From: an uncultured Alphaproteobacteria bacterium
Lineage (GTDB): Bacteria > Pseudomonadota > Alphaproteobacteria > Rickettsiales > UBA1997
Direction: 5' to 3'
Length of the DNA stretch: 58,102 bases
Assembly: GCA_903937405.1 (NCBI GenBank)
Contig: CAIZZE010000032.1
Span: 1-58,102 of the forward strand
The notes under the pieces are model-generated. The model saw only the letters and a program-made list of their open reading frames with translations. It made no database searches and was not told the origin of the DNA. The position numbers and the translations under genes are program-made. This document shows positions 1 to 8,775 of the stretch, piece by piece. How positions within the stretch are numbered: position 1 is the first letter of the stretch; the number at the start of each line of letters is the position of its first letter.

Positions 1-188
1 TATTTGGCGTGACTCGTGTGACAATGATGAGGTGGATAAAAGATTTTGATAAAGAATCAATTGGTGGTCTAGTAGTTAGAAAAGGAAGGGGAAGAAAAAA
101 AATGTTTACCAAAGATTATGAAAGCAAGGTTTATAAAATAACCCCAGTAACGCTTAAGCAACCCCAACTCGATTCAAGTAAATCCTAG
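1..188 (+). CDS. 3' fragment of a helix-turn-helix transposase-like protein
   Basis: Frame 3 is open from the window edge to a TAG at 186-188 and gives about 61 residues. The segment GVTRVTMMRWIKDFDKE followed by GGLVVRKGRGRKK looks like the helix-turn-helix plus basic linker seen at the N terminus of IS630-type transposases. The start lies outside the window. After the basic stretch the reading frame loses any family resemblance and reaches the stop four bases into the convergent IS982 remnant, so the tail is probably sequence belonging to that element: a run beginning ACCCCAG near 140 could be its terminal repeat. I infer an HTH gene interrupted by the insertion. An unrelated small DNA-binding protein cannot be excluded. 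Confidence 0.45.
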   Translation, partial: FGVTRVTMMRWIKDFDKESIGGLVVRKGRGRKKMFTKDYESKVYKITPVTLKQPQLDSSKS

Positions 189-655
189 GTTTGCGGGTTT
201 AACATGTAGGCAAGTAATGCTGATAAAACGTTAGTGAAGTAGTTGATTTTCGATCTGTATTTCGTGTGAACAAGGTGTCGAAAATCTTTTAATTGTCCAA
301 AGACAGTTTCGATGATTCCGCGTTTTTTTAGCAGAAATTTAGTTGTTTCGGAAATCGGTTTTGGCTTCATATTTTGTCTAACTTTTGTGATAAGATGAAG
401 CCCGTGTTTTAATAGCGCTGCTGCTGTTTTAGCTGATAAATATCCTTTGTCTCCAAACAAAAATCCGCTTAGTTTTTTAGCTAATTCTGCAGTCATATTT
501 TGATCAGAAATATTGCCCTTAGTGATCGCGAAAGAGACGATTTCTCCGAGGTGATTTGTGATCAAATGAAGCTTAAATCCATAGAACCAACCGCAACTTG
601 AGACTCCTCTTTGAGCAAGATAATTTGAGCACTTTTTTGGTAAAATTTTGAAAAA
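185..655 (-). pseudogene. IS982-family transposase, 5'-truncated remnant
   Basis: The open frame runs from just after a TGA at 656-658 to a TAG at 185-187, about 156 residues. It carries the C-terminal half of an IS982-type DDE transposase: FYGFKLHLITN, then FLFGDKGYLS with the second catalytic Asp, LITKVRQNMK, and RGIIETVFGQLKDF with the catalytic Glu. IS982 transposases are normally near 290-300 residues; the N-terminal half with the first Asp is absent. No ATG suits the frame, so the in-frame TTG at 563-565 should not be read as a real start. The remnant lies 14 bases beyond the stop codon of the large restriction gene, which marks a rearrangement or deletion edge. It is not expected to be active. 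Confidence 0.85.
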
Positions 656-669
656 TCAAGCAGACAATT

Positions 670-3600
670 CTAAATCTCCAATCTTGGCAGCGCCCGCACG
701 ATCTTCATGGTTTCAAGGCTCACTGTGATTACTCGCAAAAGTAGATCAAGTGGGTAGCGGGCGTTGTTCATGGTCTCAAACGCCCAAAGATTGGCGTCGT
801 TGACAATGCCGCTTTCTTTGTGAGTTGAAATGTCTTGGCGCTCCATTACCCATTCAATTGCGGGTTTGCCGTTAACCACGTATGAGTAAGCTTCGAGTGG
901 AATATTTTCGACAGTGATTTTTGAATTATAGATCACCTTTGTCTTATCGGTTTCTTTGCCAGCTTTGGCAAATTTCATTTTCTCAACTTTAAAATCTGCG
1001 TCTTTCAGCATTTCAATTGCCAAATTTCCACCAGCAAAACTTGCCGCAAAAGGCGAGACATTTTCGTAATTGATGTGAAGCTCAGCAAGCTCGCGACCAG
1101 CTTGGCTAAAATGTAAAAAGTCGGCGAATTTTTTCACGCAGGGAATGCGCGGCAATTCTTTGGTGAGATTGTCAGCAAATCTTTGTTTGTAATCTTCCGA
1201 GTGCAAAAGCCCGTAAATGTAGTAAAAAACATCTTCCTTCGAAATTTTTTCACCCGCGTAATTTTTAGAAAAATGCGCCAAACCTGCGTCGGTAATTCCA
1301 TCTTTCACCACAAAATTTCCTTCAGTTTTTTCGTCGAATAAACTGGCTGGTTTTGGAGCGTCTGCAAACAGATTATCTTGCGGGTTTGAATCTTGAGCTG
1401 CGTGAGTCTCATTGGTTTTTGGTGAGAAGAGTTTTAGCGGGAAGCATTGCCCTTTTTCAATAGTATCGAGGCTAGAAATTTGATCCATTATCAAAGCCGA
1501 AAAACCACTCCTAGCGCCAACCCCAGAAACACAAATTACCCTATTTTTAACCGAAGCATCAGGGAAAATCTGCGGCATTTGCAAAACCATTTCATTGAGC
1601 TGACGACTGAAATACATCCATTGTTTTGTAAAAGGACGATAGCTTGCAAAAACCAAACAATTCTTTTGAAAAGAAGCGTCTTTTTTTAGACTTAAATCTT
1701 TTTTTAAAGCTCGCGACCAACTAATTTTTGTTGAATCGCTGGCAACAAAATCATCAATTTTAGGAAAATTTCCTTTTGCCAAACCATCGCACGCTGCCTT
1801 ATAGCGCAATACTTCGCTGTTATAAAAATCAATCATGCTACTCATGTTTTTGGCGAGCTGATTTTTAGAAAAATTATAGCACCAAGCGTCGCGATTGGTG
1901 GCGACACCTAAAGAATAATTTTCAAAAATTACTGAGCTGTTTTTGTCTTTCTTGTCCCCAAGTGAAATGTGATTAGCAAAACTTTCGTCGCGTTGGTTTA
2001 TCCAATCGCCGTGAGAATCTGGAACAATTTCTTGCCACAAGTTGGAAGCTGAAATTTTTTCAATACTTTTAAGCTCAACAACCTTTGTTAGCTTTTCTTC
2101 CGTTTTTAAATCATCACCAATGTCGCAATAATAAATTTTTCCTTGTTTTTGAGCTTTAGGATTTTTGATAAAAAGCGTGATTGCAGTTCCCGTCATTGAG
2201 CCGCTGCCAAAAACATTTTGCCCTTCTTTTGCCTTACCCTTGCTAAGCATATTTTTGCGAATATCGCCACGAAGATTAAAGGCGTAAATGCTTGAAAATT
2301 CTTGCGCCAAAGATTTACGCAAACCATCCATCGCTGATTTTTCAAGAAAGCCGCTTCCCGAAACAAACCCAATCACGCCCGCGTCTTTTATGCGATCACT
2401 CGCCCAGCGAATTGAGCGAATGTAAGAATCATAAAGCCCTTTTGACAAAGCGGCTTTTGAGTTTTTGGCGTAGGTCTCAGCAATGTTTTCATCAAGCTTT
2501 GGATAAGAGACATTTTGGTTGTCGTCATTGGCGCTTTCTTGACCAATCGAATAAGGTGGGTTGCCAATAATCACGCGAATATCCAACTTCTTCTGCCGCT
2601 TACGGCGCGCGCTGTTATCCACCAAAATCTCGCTGATTAAATCTTCTTTTTCGTAAAGCGCGAAAGTGTCGGTTAGGCAAATTCCATCAAACGGCTTGTA
2701 GTCGCCACCCATAATGTCGTGATAAACCGATTCAATATTGATGGTGGCGATGTAATAAGCCAAAAGCACAATTTCGTTGGCGTGAATTTCGTGAGTGTAT
2801 TTGTGGGCGAGTTGTTCTTTTGAAATTAAGCCGCTTTGCATTAGGCGGGTGATGAAAGTGCCAGTTCCTGTGAAAGGGTCGATGATGTGAACATTTTCGC
2901 TGCCTAAGGTTTGCCCAAATTCATTTTTTAGCGCGTCGTTTACCGAGTGAATGATGAAGTCAACCACCTCAACTGGCGTGTAAACAATGCCCAAACGCTC
3001 GGTCATTTTGGGAAAGGCGTTTTTGAAAAATTTGTCGTAAAGCTCAATGATGATTTTTTGTTTTGCGGCCACGTCATTAATGTTGGCAGCGCGTTGTTTG
3101 ACGCTGTCGTAGAATTTTTGCAGAGTGTCCGCTTCTTTTTCTAAATGGTGCTGACTTAAAACTTCAACCACGCCTTGCATGGCTTTGGAAACTGGGTTGT
3201 TTTTGGCGAAAGAATAGCCTTCAAAAAGCGCATCAAAAACTGGCTTGGTGATTAAATGTTGGGCGAGCATTTCAATTGCTTCACCCTCGGTGATTTGGTT
3301 GTTTAGGTCGTCGCGTAGCTCGTTTAAAAAATCTTCAAAGGCTTTGATTTCTTGCGAGTTTTCTGGGTTTTTTAAAATTGAATTGATGCGCTCGATATGT
3401 TTTTTGGCGATTGTTGAAATGTCGTTTGCCCAATCTTCCCAATGGCTGCGCTTGCCGCATTTTTTAACAACTTGGGCGTAAATGGCGCGCTCGATTTCGC
3501 TTACTTCAAATTTTATTTCTGTTTGTTGATTGCCTGAATTGCCGCTGTTTTTTGCTGCTTCGCCAATGCCAAAGCTGTTTTTGGCTTGTTGATTTTCGTT

Positions 3601-5640
3601 TGGTTTTTGAGCTTGGTTTTTTGCGCCAATTTTGTTGGTGATGCAAATTACTTCCATTTTGCTTAAGTCGCGCACGCCAAGATCAAGTTTATTTGTGAGG
3701 GCGTCGAAGCGGTCGTCGTGTGAACGCAAAGCTTGCAACACTTGCCACACAACTTTGTAGTTTTGGTTTTTATCCAAGCTTTCGTTGGCTTCCATGCCTG
3801 AAGGAATAACGACGGGCAAAATTACGTAGCCGCGTTTTTTACCTTCAGCATTTCGCATTACGCGCCCAACCGATTGCACCACATCAATTTGCGAATTGCG
3901 CGGCGTTAAAAACAAAACTGCGTCCAGTGCTGGCACGTCAACACCTTCAGAAAGGCAGCGCACGTTGCTTAAAATACGGCAGGTATTTTCTGAAGTTTCG
4001 GCTTTTAGCCAATCAATTTTTTCTTCTTTTTGGCTGGCATTCATTGAGCCGTCTACGTGCGCGGCTTCGCAAACTAATTTGGTTGCTAACTTGTCGCTTG
4101 CAGCTTCTTGTTTTTTGTATTCTTCCACGACAGCCGAAAACATGCTGGAGATTTTTTTGGAGCTGACTTTGTTGGTTTTGGAAGTGGCACTTTGTGGTTC
4201 GATCACTTGGCAAAATGCAACGGCGCGGCGCATTGGGTTGGCGTCGTCGTTTAAATCTTCGGCAGTATCTTGTTTTGAAAGAGCTTTCCAACAGCCAATA
4301 ATTCTGGCGGCATCGTCAACTTTAAGCGCGTTGTTTTCGTCTTTTAGTAAGTGCTGAAGGCGGTCGCTGACATGCTGTGAATCAACAGCCAAGACGATTA
4401 CTTTGTAATCAACTAGAAGACCTTGTTTTACGGCTTCAGAAAAATTGATGGTGAAAAGTGTTTCGCCGTAAAGCGCTTCGTCATCCATTGAACAAATAGC
4501 GATTTTATCTTTTTCAGCAACTGCCTTGGCTTCATTGCCATAGATGCGGGGCGTTGCCGTCATGTAAAGACGCTTGGCTGATTTGATGAAATTAGCATCG
4601 TGAACTTGCACAAAATTTGATTCGTCTTTGTCATCAAAAGTTTGTCCCGTGGTGCGGTGGGCTTCGTCGCAAATGATTAGGTCAAAATCTTCGAGGCTGT
4701 GATTTTTTTGGGCTTTAGAAATTACTTCAATTGAGTGGTAGGTTGAAAATACAACGCTCATGTGGTGCGAGTCGTGGCGTTTCTGCATTTCAAAAGCTAG
4801 GCGCGCAGAGTTGGTGGTTGCGGGGTAGCGCAGTTCATGAGTGAAGGTTTGGACGATGTCGTCTTCATTTTTTCGTTTCTTGCCAACGTCAGAGTCAGAG
4901 CAGACAGCGAAACTGTTGAGGGGTGTGGCGCTTTCTTGCGTCCACTCGGTTAGGGTTTGAGAAAGTAACGAAAGCGAAGGGACTAAAAACAAAACTCGCT
5001 TGTTTTTGCCCGCTAGTTTTTCGGCAATTTTTAGAGAGGTGAAAGTTTTTCCAGTGCCGCAAGCCATGATTAATTTGCCGCGAGCCGCTTCCCGCAAACC
5101 TTCTTCAACTGATTTTAGGGCGGCTTTTTGATGGTCGCGAAGCTCTTTCTTTTTCTTTAAAATCGGCTGCTGGTTTGGTTGGTATTTTGACCAATCAATT
5201 TGGCTATTTTCTAAATCGTTTAGATCGATTTTGGTGACGGGTGGTTGTTGATTTTGTAGCGCATCTTCAGCATGTTCAGACCAATTGTTGGTAGTGGTGA
5301 CGATGATTCTTTGGCTGAATTGTTTTTTGCCTGAGGCTGTAAAAAAGCTGTCGATGTCAGATTTTTGAATGCGGTAGGTTTCTTCGTAAAATTTGCATTG
5401 AATGGCGTGAAATTCGTTGGTGCCGTGAGTTGTGGCAACCAAGTCAATTCCTGAGTCGCGCTGATTTAAATTTTGCTCTTTTGCCCAATTTGAATAAGTT
5501 TGAACCGAAGAAAAAAGCTGTTGGTAAAAAGGCTCGTTTTGAAAATATTTAATTGCCAATTCTTCAAAATAAGTGCCTTGTTCGCGATTGGTTTGAGAAT
5601 TCTGACGAAGGGTTTTTAATAAATTTTGCAGGGCAGTCAT
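670..5640 (-). CDS. Type ISP-like single-chain restriction-modification-helicase enzyme
   Basis: One 1,656-residue chain carries everything needed for cleavage, translocation and methylation, as in the LlaGI/LlaBIII group. Visible in order: an Mrr-like PD-(D/E)XK nuclease (residues about 20-130; Asp66 in GIDLVA, Gln81-x-Lys83 in QCKF), a superfamily 2 helicase (Walker A ACGTGKT at about 193-199, DEAH 325-328, TATP 361-364, and SVGRVMR later), an N6-adenine methylase (motif I DPFTGTGTF near 920, NPPYS near 1027) and a C-terminal region that should recognise DNA. Length is close to the family norm and no motif is broken, so it is probably functional. It lies 144 bases after a fic gene on the same strand; that gap carries a three-copy operator. 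A transposase remnant abuts its 3' end, pointing to horizontal transfer. Confidence 0.92.
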   Translation of the reverse strand: MTALQNLLKTLRQNSQTNREQGTYFEELAIKYFQNEPFYQQLFSSVQTYSNWAKEQNLNQRDSGIDLVATTHGTNEFHAIQCKFYEETYRIQKSDIDSFFTASGKKQFSQRIIVTTTNNWSEHAEDALQNQQPPVTKIDLNDLENSQIDWSKYQPNQQPILKKKKELRDHQKAALKSVEEGLREAARGKLIMACGTGKTFTSLKIAEKLAGKNKRVLFLVPSLSLLSQTLTEWTQESATPLNSFAVCSDSDVGKKRKNEDDIVQTFTHELRYPATTNSARLAFEMQKRHDSHHMSVVFSTYHSIEVISKAQKNHSLEDFDLIICDEAHRTTGQTFDDKDESNFVQVHDANFIKSAKRLYMTATPRIYGNEAKAVAEKDKIAICSMDDEALYGETLFTINFSEAVKQGLLVDYKVIVLAVDSQHVSDRLQHLLKDENNALKVDDAARIIGCWKALSKQDTAEDLNDDANPMRRAVAFCQVIEPQSATSKTNKVSSKKISSMFSAVVEEYKKQEAASDKLATKLVCEAAHVDGSMNASQKEEKIDWLKAETSENTCRILSNVRCLSEGVDVPALDAVLFLTPRNSQIDVVQSVGRVMRNAEGKKRGYVILPVVIPSGMEANESLDKNQNYKVVWQVLQALRSHDDRFDALTNKLDLGVRDLSKMEVICITNKIGAKNQAQKPNENQQAKNSFGIGEAAKNSGNSGNQQTEIKFEVSEIERAIYAQVVKKCGKRSHWEDWANDISTIAKKHIERINSILKNPENSQEIKAFEDFLNELRDDLNNQITEGEAIEMLAQHLITKPVFDALFEGYSFAKNNPVSKAMQGVVEVLSQHHLEKEADTLQKFYDSVKQRAANINDVAAKQKIIIELYDKFFKNAFPKMTERLGIVYTPVEVVDFIIHSVNDALKNEFGQTLGSENVHIIDPFTGTGTFITRLMQSGLISKEQLAHKYTHEIHANEIVLLAYYIATINIESVYHDIMGGDYKPFDGICLTDTFALYEKEDLISEILVDNSARRKRQKKLDIRVIIGNPPYSIGQESANDDNQNVSYPKLDENIAETYAKNSKAALSKGLYDSYIRSIRWASDRIKDAGVIGFVSGSGFLEKSAMDGLRKSLAQEFSSIYAFNLRGDIRKNMLSKGKAKEGQNVFGSGSMTGTAITLFIKNPKAQKQGKIYYCDIGDDLKTEEKLTKVVELKSIEKISASNLWQEIVPDSHGDWINQRDESFANHISLGDKKDKNSSVIFENYSLGVATNRDAWCYNFSKNQLAKNMSSMIDFYNSEVLRYKAACDGLAKGNFPKIDDFVASDSTKISWSRALKKDLSLKKDASFQKNCLVFASYRPFTKQWMYFSRQLNEMVLQMPQIFPDASVKNRVICVSGVGARSGFSALIMDQISSLDTIEKGQCFPLKLFSPKTNETHAAQDSNPQDNLFADAPKPASLFDEKTEGNFVVKDGITDAGLAHFSKNYAGEKISKEDVFYYIYGLLHSEDYKQRFADNLTKELPRIPCVKKFADFLHFSQAGRELAELHINYENVSPFAASFAGGNLAIEMLKDADFKVEKMKFAKAGKETDKTKVIYNSKITVENIPLEAYSYVVNGKPAIEWVMERQDISTHKESGIVNDANLWAFETMNNARYPLDLLLRVITVSLETMKIVRALPRLEI

Positions 5641-5699
5641 TTGTGAGTTTTTAATATTTTAATTTGTTCAAAAATCTAAATTTTCTAGGCATGTTTGGG

Positions 5700-5705
5700 A
5701 TAATA
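5700..5705 (-). promoter_or_regulatory. Candidate -10 box of the type ISP gene
   Basis: Read on the minus strand the hexamer is TATTAT, 60 bases before the start codon at 5640. A suitable -35 would lie near 5723-5728, inside the operator palindrome. The placement is by eye. Confidence 0.35.
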
Positions 5706-5726
5706 CGCTTAGAAAACTTCAATTTT

Positions 5727-5778
5727 CTATAAGTGAGACGCTCATCACTTATAGGAAAGCGCATTTTTCTATAAGTGA
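5727..5778. promoter_or_regulatory. Three-copy operator (CTATAAGTGA) ahead of the restriction gene
   Basis: CTATAAGTGA occurs at 5727-5736, its exact reverse complement at 5745-5754, and a second direct copy at 5769-5778. The first two make a perfect palindrome with an 8-base centre, and the two direct copies are 42 bases apart, four helical turns. The array lies between the fic stop and the restriction gene start and overlaps the likely -35 region, so a repressor of the restriction gene is the natural reading. The binding protein is not identified; the winged-helix domain at the C terminus of the neighbouring Fic protein is one candidate. Confidence 0.6.
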
Positions 5779-5784
5779 TAAGTT

Positions 5785-6858
5785 CTAAAAACCACCACCC
5801 AAAAGTTTAAAAAGCTTGATGTTGATGTAGTAAGATTCGCGCCATTTCTTTTCTTTGTGCATTAAGCCAATGCGCAGCAACTCGTTTAAATATTTGGTTG
5901 CTGTAAGGTTACTAACGCCAAGTTCTCTAACCACAAAATCAATTTTGGTGTAAGGGTGGCCAAATATCACATTAATCAGGTCTTGGCTGTAAATTTTTGG
6001 TAATTCGCTACGCATCTTATCTTTATGATTTTGCATCAGAATTTTCATGCCTTGAATTAGCTGAGTGGTTTGGCGTGAGGTTTGCTCGATGCCTTCAAGC
6101 ATGAATAAAGCCCATTCTTCCCAAGCATCTTCGTTGCGCACTTTTTGCAAAAGTCGGTAATAGTCGGCTTTGTTTTTGTTGATGTAGCGAGACAAATAAA
6201 GAATTGGGCTATTTAGCAATTTTTGTTTTACGAGGTACAAAACATTGATGATCCTTCCTGTTCTGCCATTGCCGTCGTAGAAAGGGTGAATGGTTTCAAA
6301 TTGATGGTGGATAATCGCCATTTTGATAAGCGGGTCTAAGTTAGAAATATCATCGTCATTGATGAATTTTTCTAAGTTCGACATAAGTGATTCGATTTCC
6401 GCTGGATTTTGCGGCGGCATGTAAACCACTTCGCCAGTTTTATCATTTTTCAAAGCCGTGCCGGGCAATTTTCTAAAACCAGCCTTGTTCTCTTCTAGTC
6501 TGGCCTGAATTTCCAGAATGCAGTTGTTCGTTAACAACTCTGACTTTTTGATCTCTTCAAATCCATTTTTTAGAGCAGCGGCATAATTATAAACTTCTTT
6601 GGCAGCATGAGTTGTAAAGCTCTGAGTTACGGCATCACTTTTGTAAAGTTCGTCATCAGTGGTGATAATATTTTCAATCGCCGAGCTGTCTTTTGCTTCC
6701 TGTAAAGACAGGGTATTAAGCAAAATATTTTGGTTGGGAATAATCGCAGCAACGCCTTTCAATTCTGCCAAAGCTTGATGTGCTTTGGTCAGTTTTTTAA
6801 GAATTTCTTTGGTTTCGAAATCTTTCTTGAGTGGAAGTTGCGGTATGATGTAATTCAT
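5785..6858 (-). CDS. Fic family protein with C-terminal winged helix
   Basis: Fic enzymes transfer AMP or other nucleotide parts to hydroxyl groups of target proteins. The core motif HPFYDGNGRTGR stands at residues 191-202, complete with the catalytic His. SSAIEN at 58-63 fits the self-inhibitory (S/T)xxxE(G/N) helix of the class with N-terminal inhibition, so the enzyme is probably held off by itself. The last 80 residues, including FGHPYTKIDFVVRELGVSN, look like a winged helix that could bind DNA. The 357 residues match the Fic_N type. The gene follows a small acetyltransferase and a broken secreted-peptide gene on the same strand and precedes the restriction gene. The target is unknown. 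Confidence 0.9.
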   Translation of the reverse strand: MNYIIPQLPLKKDFETKEILKKLTKAHQALAELKGVAAIIPNQNILLNTLSLQEAKDSSAIENIITTDDELYKSDAVTQSFTTHAAKEVYNYAAALKNGFEEIKKSELLTNNCILEIQARLEENKAGFRKLPGTALKNDKTGEVVYMPPQNPAEIESLMSNLEKFINDDDISNLDPLIKMAIIHHQFETIHPFYDGNGRTGRIINVLYLVKQKLLNSPILYLSRYINKNKADYYRLLQKVRNEDAWEEWALFMLEGIEQTSRQTTQLIQGMKILMQNHKDKMRSELPKIYSQDLINVIFGHPYTKIDFVVRELGVSNLTATKYLNELLRIGLMHKEKKWRESYYINIKLFKLLGGGF

Positions 6859-6880
6859 TTTTTTACTTAATTTGTCTTGG

Positions 6881-7124
6881 TTAATTGGTATAAACTGACT
6901 TTTCTAATTCTTTTTGTAACTGCATTAGCGGCCATCTTTCAATTGCTCCTAAGCTCCTTATTTTAGCCGATAAATTCCAGTTATTATTTTTGGCTTCAAG
7001 AATAGTTCTTTTGAAAAATAGGTAATTGGTTTGATTTTTAGTGGTTATATTTTGATCTGTCGCAAAAGCCTGGCGAAGCAATGATTATAAGGATTAAGAA
7101 GAGTGCAGAAATTAATCTAATCAT
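6881..7124 (-). pseudogene. Small secreted protein gene, probably frameshifted
   Basis: An ATG at 7122-7124, 6 bases after the acetyltransferase stop, opens a 28-codon frame encoding a clear signal peptide (MIRLISALFLILIIIASPGF) that stops at 7038-7040. A second frame, offset by one base, runs on to 6881. Joined at the four-base T run (minus strand; A's at 7064-7067 on plus), the product would be a signal peptide ending PGFA followed by TDQNITTKNQ and about 60 more residues, which gives a good signal-peptidase site. Neither half looks like a full gene alone. This may be a true frameshift or a sequencing error. I do not recognise the mature part. It ends 22 bases before the fic start. Confidence 0.45.
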
Positions 7125-7130
7125 GAAAAT

Positions 7131-7400
7131 TTAATTGGTTTCAAGTAAGTGATGATAATTTTTATGTTTACGCAGCCAAGACGTTGAATATCCACAAATC
7201 GGAATTATTTTTAATTTCTCCGCGTCAGCTTTTCTAGCAATTTCTTCCATTAATTTTCCGGCTGCACCGGTTCCACGAAGTTCAATTGGCGCTTCAACAT
7301 ATTTTATTGTTAGGATGTTTTTTTCTAAGCGATAATTGGCGAAAGTAATGAGACCGTTTGTTATGATTTCGAAGCGGGAATTTTGTTTGTTATCTTTCAT
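7131..7400 (-). CDS. Small GNAT-related acetyltransferase (COG2388 type)
   Basis: This 89-residue protein matches the minimal Gcn5-related fold of the YjdJ/COG2388 group: a short beta sheet, APIELRGTGAAGKLMEEIARKA with the acetyl-CoA loop (residues about 36-57), and the usual ending IIPICGYSTSWLRKHKNY. The family is widespread and its substrates are mostly unknown. It is the first gene of a minus-strand run that continues into the broken secreted-peptide gene and fic. The start ATG at 7398-7400 has a purine-rich GGAGATGA before it. The resemblance to the family is good; the acetyl acceptor cannot be inferred. Confidence 0.78.
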   Translation of the reverse strand: MKDNKQNSRFEIITNGLITFANYRLEKNILTIKYVEAPIELRGTGAAGKLMEEIARKADAEKLKIIPICGYSTSWLRKHKNYHHLLETN

Positions 7401-7441
7401 TTCATCTCCGTTTTACTTGATGAAAAAATGTAATGAGCTTG

Positions 7442-7588
7442 TTGGAATAGACCGCTTAGCTTGCTTACGCACTTCGTACTACAGTGCAGTTCATCCGCTT
7501 TTGCTTACAATACAGTCTTGTCGTCCCTAGCGGGCCAGTCGCGATGTAGCGTAAGCGAAAGAGGATGGCGGAGCTGACTGCATTCCAA
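7442..7588. repeat. MITE-like inverted-repeat element
   Basis: The ends are TTGGAAT (7442-7448) and ATTCCAA (7582-7588). An inner arm pair, CATCCGCTTTTGCTTAC (7492-7508) and GTAAGCGAAAGAGGATG (7551-7567), matches at 14 of 17 positions in inverted orientation. A 33-base part (7538-7570) recurs with five differences at 31660-31692. No coding content is seen. A small non-autonomous element or REP-like unit is the likely nature. Confidence 0.5.
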
Positions 7589-7755
7589 ACGAACCATTCT
7601 CTATCGAATGTCATTTCTAAACCTATTGTTTGTAAGACTCCAGACCATCTTATACTTAACCAAAAAGTTCGAAAAAATTTTAGCGATAGGCAAGTGGCAT
7701 TTTAAGCAAACCAAATTTAGTTTCTCAATTATGTTGAGAATTATAAGGTAATACT

Positions 7756-7775
7756 TTATGGTTCAAGAATCATAA
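7756..7775. promoter_or_regulatory. Palindromic operator candidate of the Fic-MerR gene
   Basis: TTATGGTTC, AA, GAATCATAA forms a 20-base palindrome with one mismatch, 16 bases ahead of the preferred start. MerR-type regulators bind palindromes of this size, and the gene downstream ends in a MerR domain, so autoregulation is a fair inference. TTGAGA at 7734-7739 and TATGGT at 7757-7762 are spaced 17 bases and could be the promoter, in which case the palindrome covers the -10 box. Confidence 0.5.
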
Positions 7776-7791
7776 AACCATGAGGTGGAAA

Positions 7792-8775
7792 ATGGACTAC
7801 AAAAAACTAACTGAAAAAAAGAAAATATTAGATAAGCACAGACCTTTCGATACTGCGCTGATAAAGAATTTGGAAGAATGGTTTCGAATTGAATTAACCT
7901 ATACCAGCAATGCCATTGAAGGAAATACTTTGTCGCGCGCTGAAACTGCTTTGGTTGTTGAAAAGGGCTTAACTATTGGCGGTAAATCCATTACCGAACA
8001 TCTTGAGGCAATGAATCATGCTGCGGCTTTGGATTTTGTTAAAGAGCAAATCAAGCGCAAACCATCAGACCTAAAAGAAAAAGACATTCTCAAAATTCAC
8101 GAAATAATTTTAGATAAAATCGATCGTGAAAATGCTGGAATTTATCGCCGAGTTCCTGTTCGAATTTCTGGCTCCGCTGTTGTTCTACCAAATCCAAGAA
8201 AAGTTCAGGATTTAATGGATGGGTTTTTCTCTTGGTTAAAAAAAGAAGAAAAAATGCACGCCGTCGAACTTGCTGCAGAAGCTCACTATCGCTTTGTTAC
8301 CATTCACCCATTCATTGATGGTAATGGTAGAACTGCTCGTTTGTTGATGAATATGATTTTGATGATGAAAGGTTATCCACCTGCGATTATCAGAAAGAAT
8401 GATCGCTTGGCTTACATCAAATCTTTGGAAAAACCTCAGTTGGTTAATGGTGAAGGCGATTCAAAAAATGATTATTTCAAACTAATTGCCGCTGCTGTTG
8501 ATCGCTCTCTGAATATTTATCTAAAGGCAATTGATGGTGAAGTTGAAAAACCAGAAAGTGAGAAGCTTCTAAAAATCGGCGAACTTGCCAAGGCAACAAA
8601 TCAAACAGTTCCAACCATCAGGCATTGGACAAAAGAGGGTTTGTTGCAGGTTGCGGAGGTAACGGAATCAGGCTATCAAATGTTTAGTGAGGAGATGATC
8701 GAAAGAGTAAGAAATATTGAAAAAATGAAACATAAACGCCTGACGCTTACTGAAATAAAGAGGGAGATAAAATGA
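7792..8775 (+). CDS. Fic enzyme fused to a MerR-type DNA-binding domain
   Basis: The first 220 residues are a Fic domain: self-inhibitory SNAIEGN at about 39-45 and the intact motif HPFIDGNGRTAR at about 172-183. The last 70 residues are a MerR winged helix (KIGELAKATNQTVPTIRHWTK, then the wing and a helix ending TLTEIKREIK). I chose ATG 7792 because GAGGTGG stands just before it; ATG 7780 would add four residues and leave no binding site. The chain thus joins a protein-modifying enzyme with a regulator that could control its own promoter. It overlaps the next gene by four bases (ATGA), so the two are made together. The modified target is unknown; autoregulation is inferred from the palindrome upstream. 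Confidence 0.88.
   Translation: MDYKKLTEKKKILDKHRPFDTALIKNLEEWFRIELTYTSNAIEGNTLSRAETALVVEKGLTIGGKSITEHLEAMNHAAALDFVKEQIKRKPSDLKEKDILKIHEIILDKIDRENAGIYRRVPVRISGSAVVLPNPRKVQDLMDGFFSWLKKEEKMHAVELAAEAHYRFVTIHPFIDGNGRTARLLMNMILMMKGYPPAIIRKNDRLAYIKSLEKPQLVNGEGDSKNDYFKLIAAAVDRSLNIYLKAIDGEVEKPESEKLLKIGELAKATNQTVPTIRHWTKEGLLQVAEVTESGYQMFSEEMIERVRNIEKMKHKRLTLTEIKREIK

Larger units (their letters stand above)
7401..7791. other. Intergenic region between the divergent acetyltransferase and Fic-MerR genes
   Basis: About 390 bases without a gene. It holds a 147-base element with TTGGAAT/ATTCCAA ends (7442-7588), a short hairpin TTCTCAA/TTGAGAA (7722-7740) and the near-palindrome ahead of the Fic-MerR gene (7756-7775). 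Promoters for both divergent units must lie here. Confidence 0.7.

Noticed and set aside
3896-4357. 153-codon plus-strand frame inside the restriction gene
   Set aside because: Shadow of the 1,656-residue minus-strand gene with helicase motifs; low-complexity Ser/Ala content and no family resemblance.
6881-7081. 66-residue gene starting with TTG as a separate gene
   Set aside because: The TTG follows a stop by one codon and has no ribosome site; the frameshift reading with the signal peptide explains it better.
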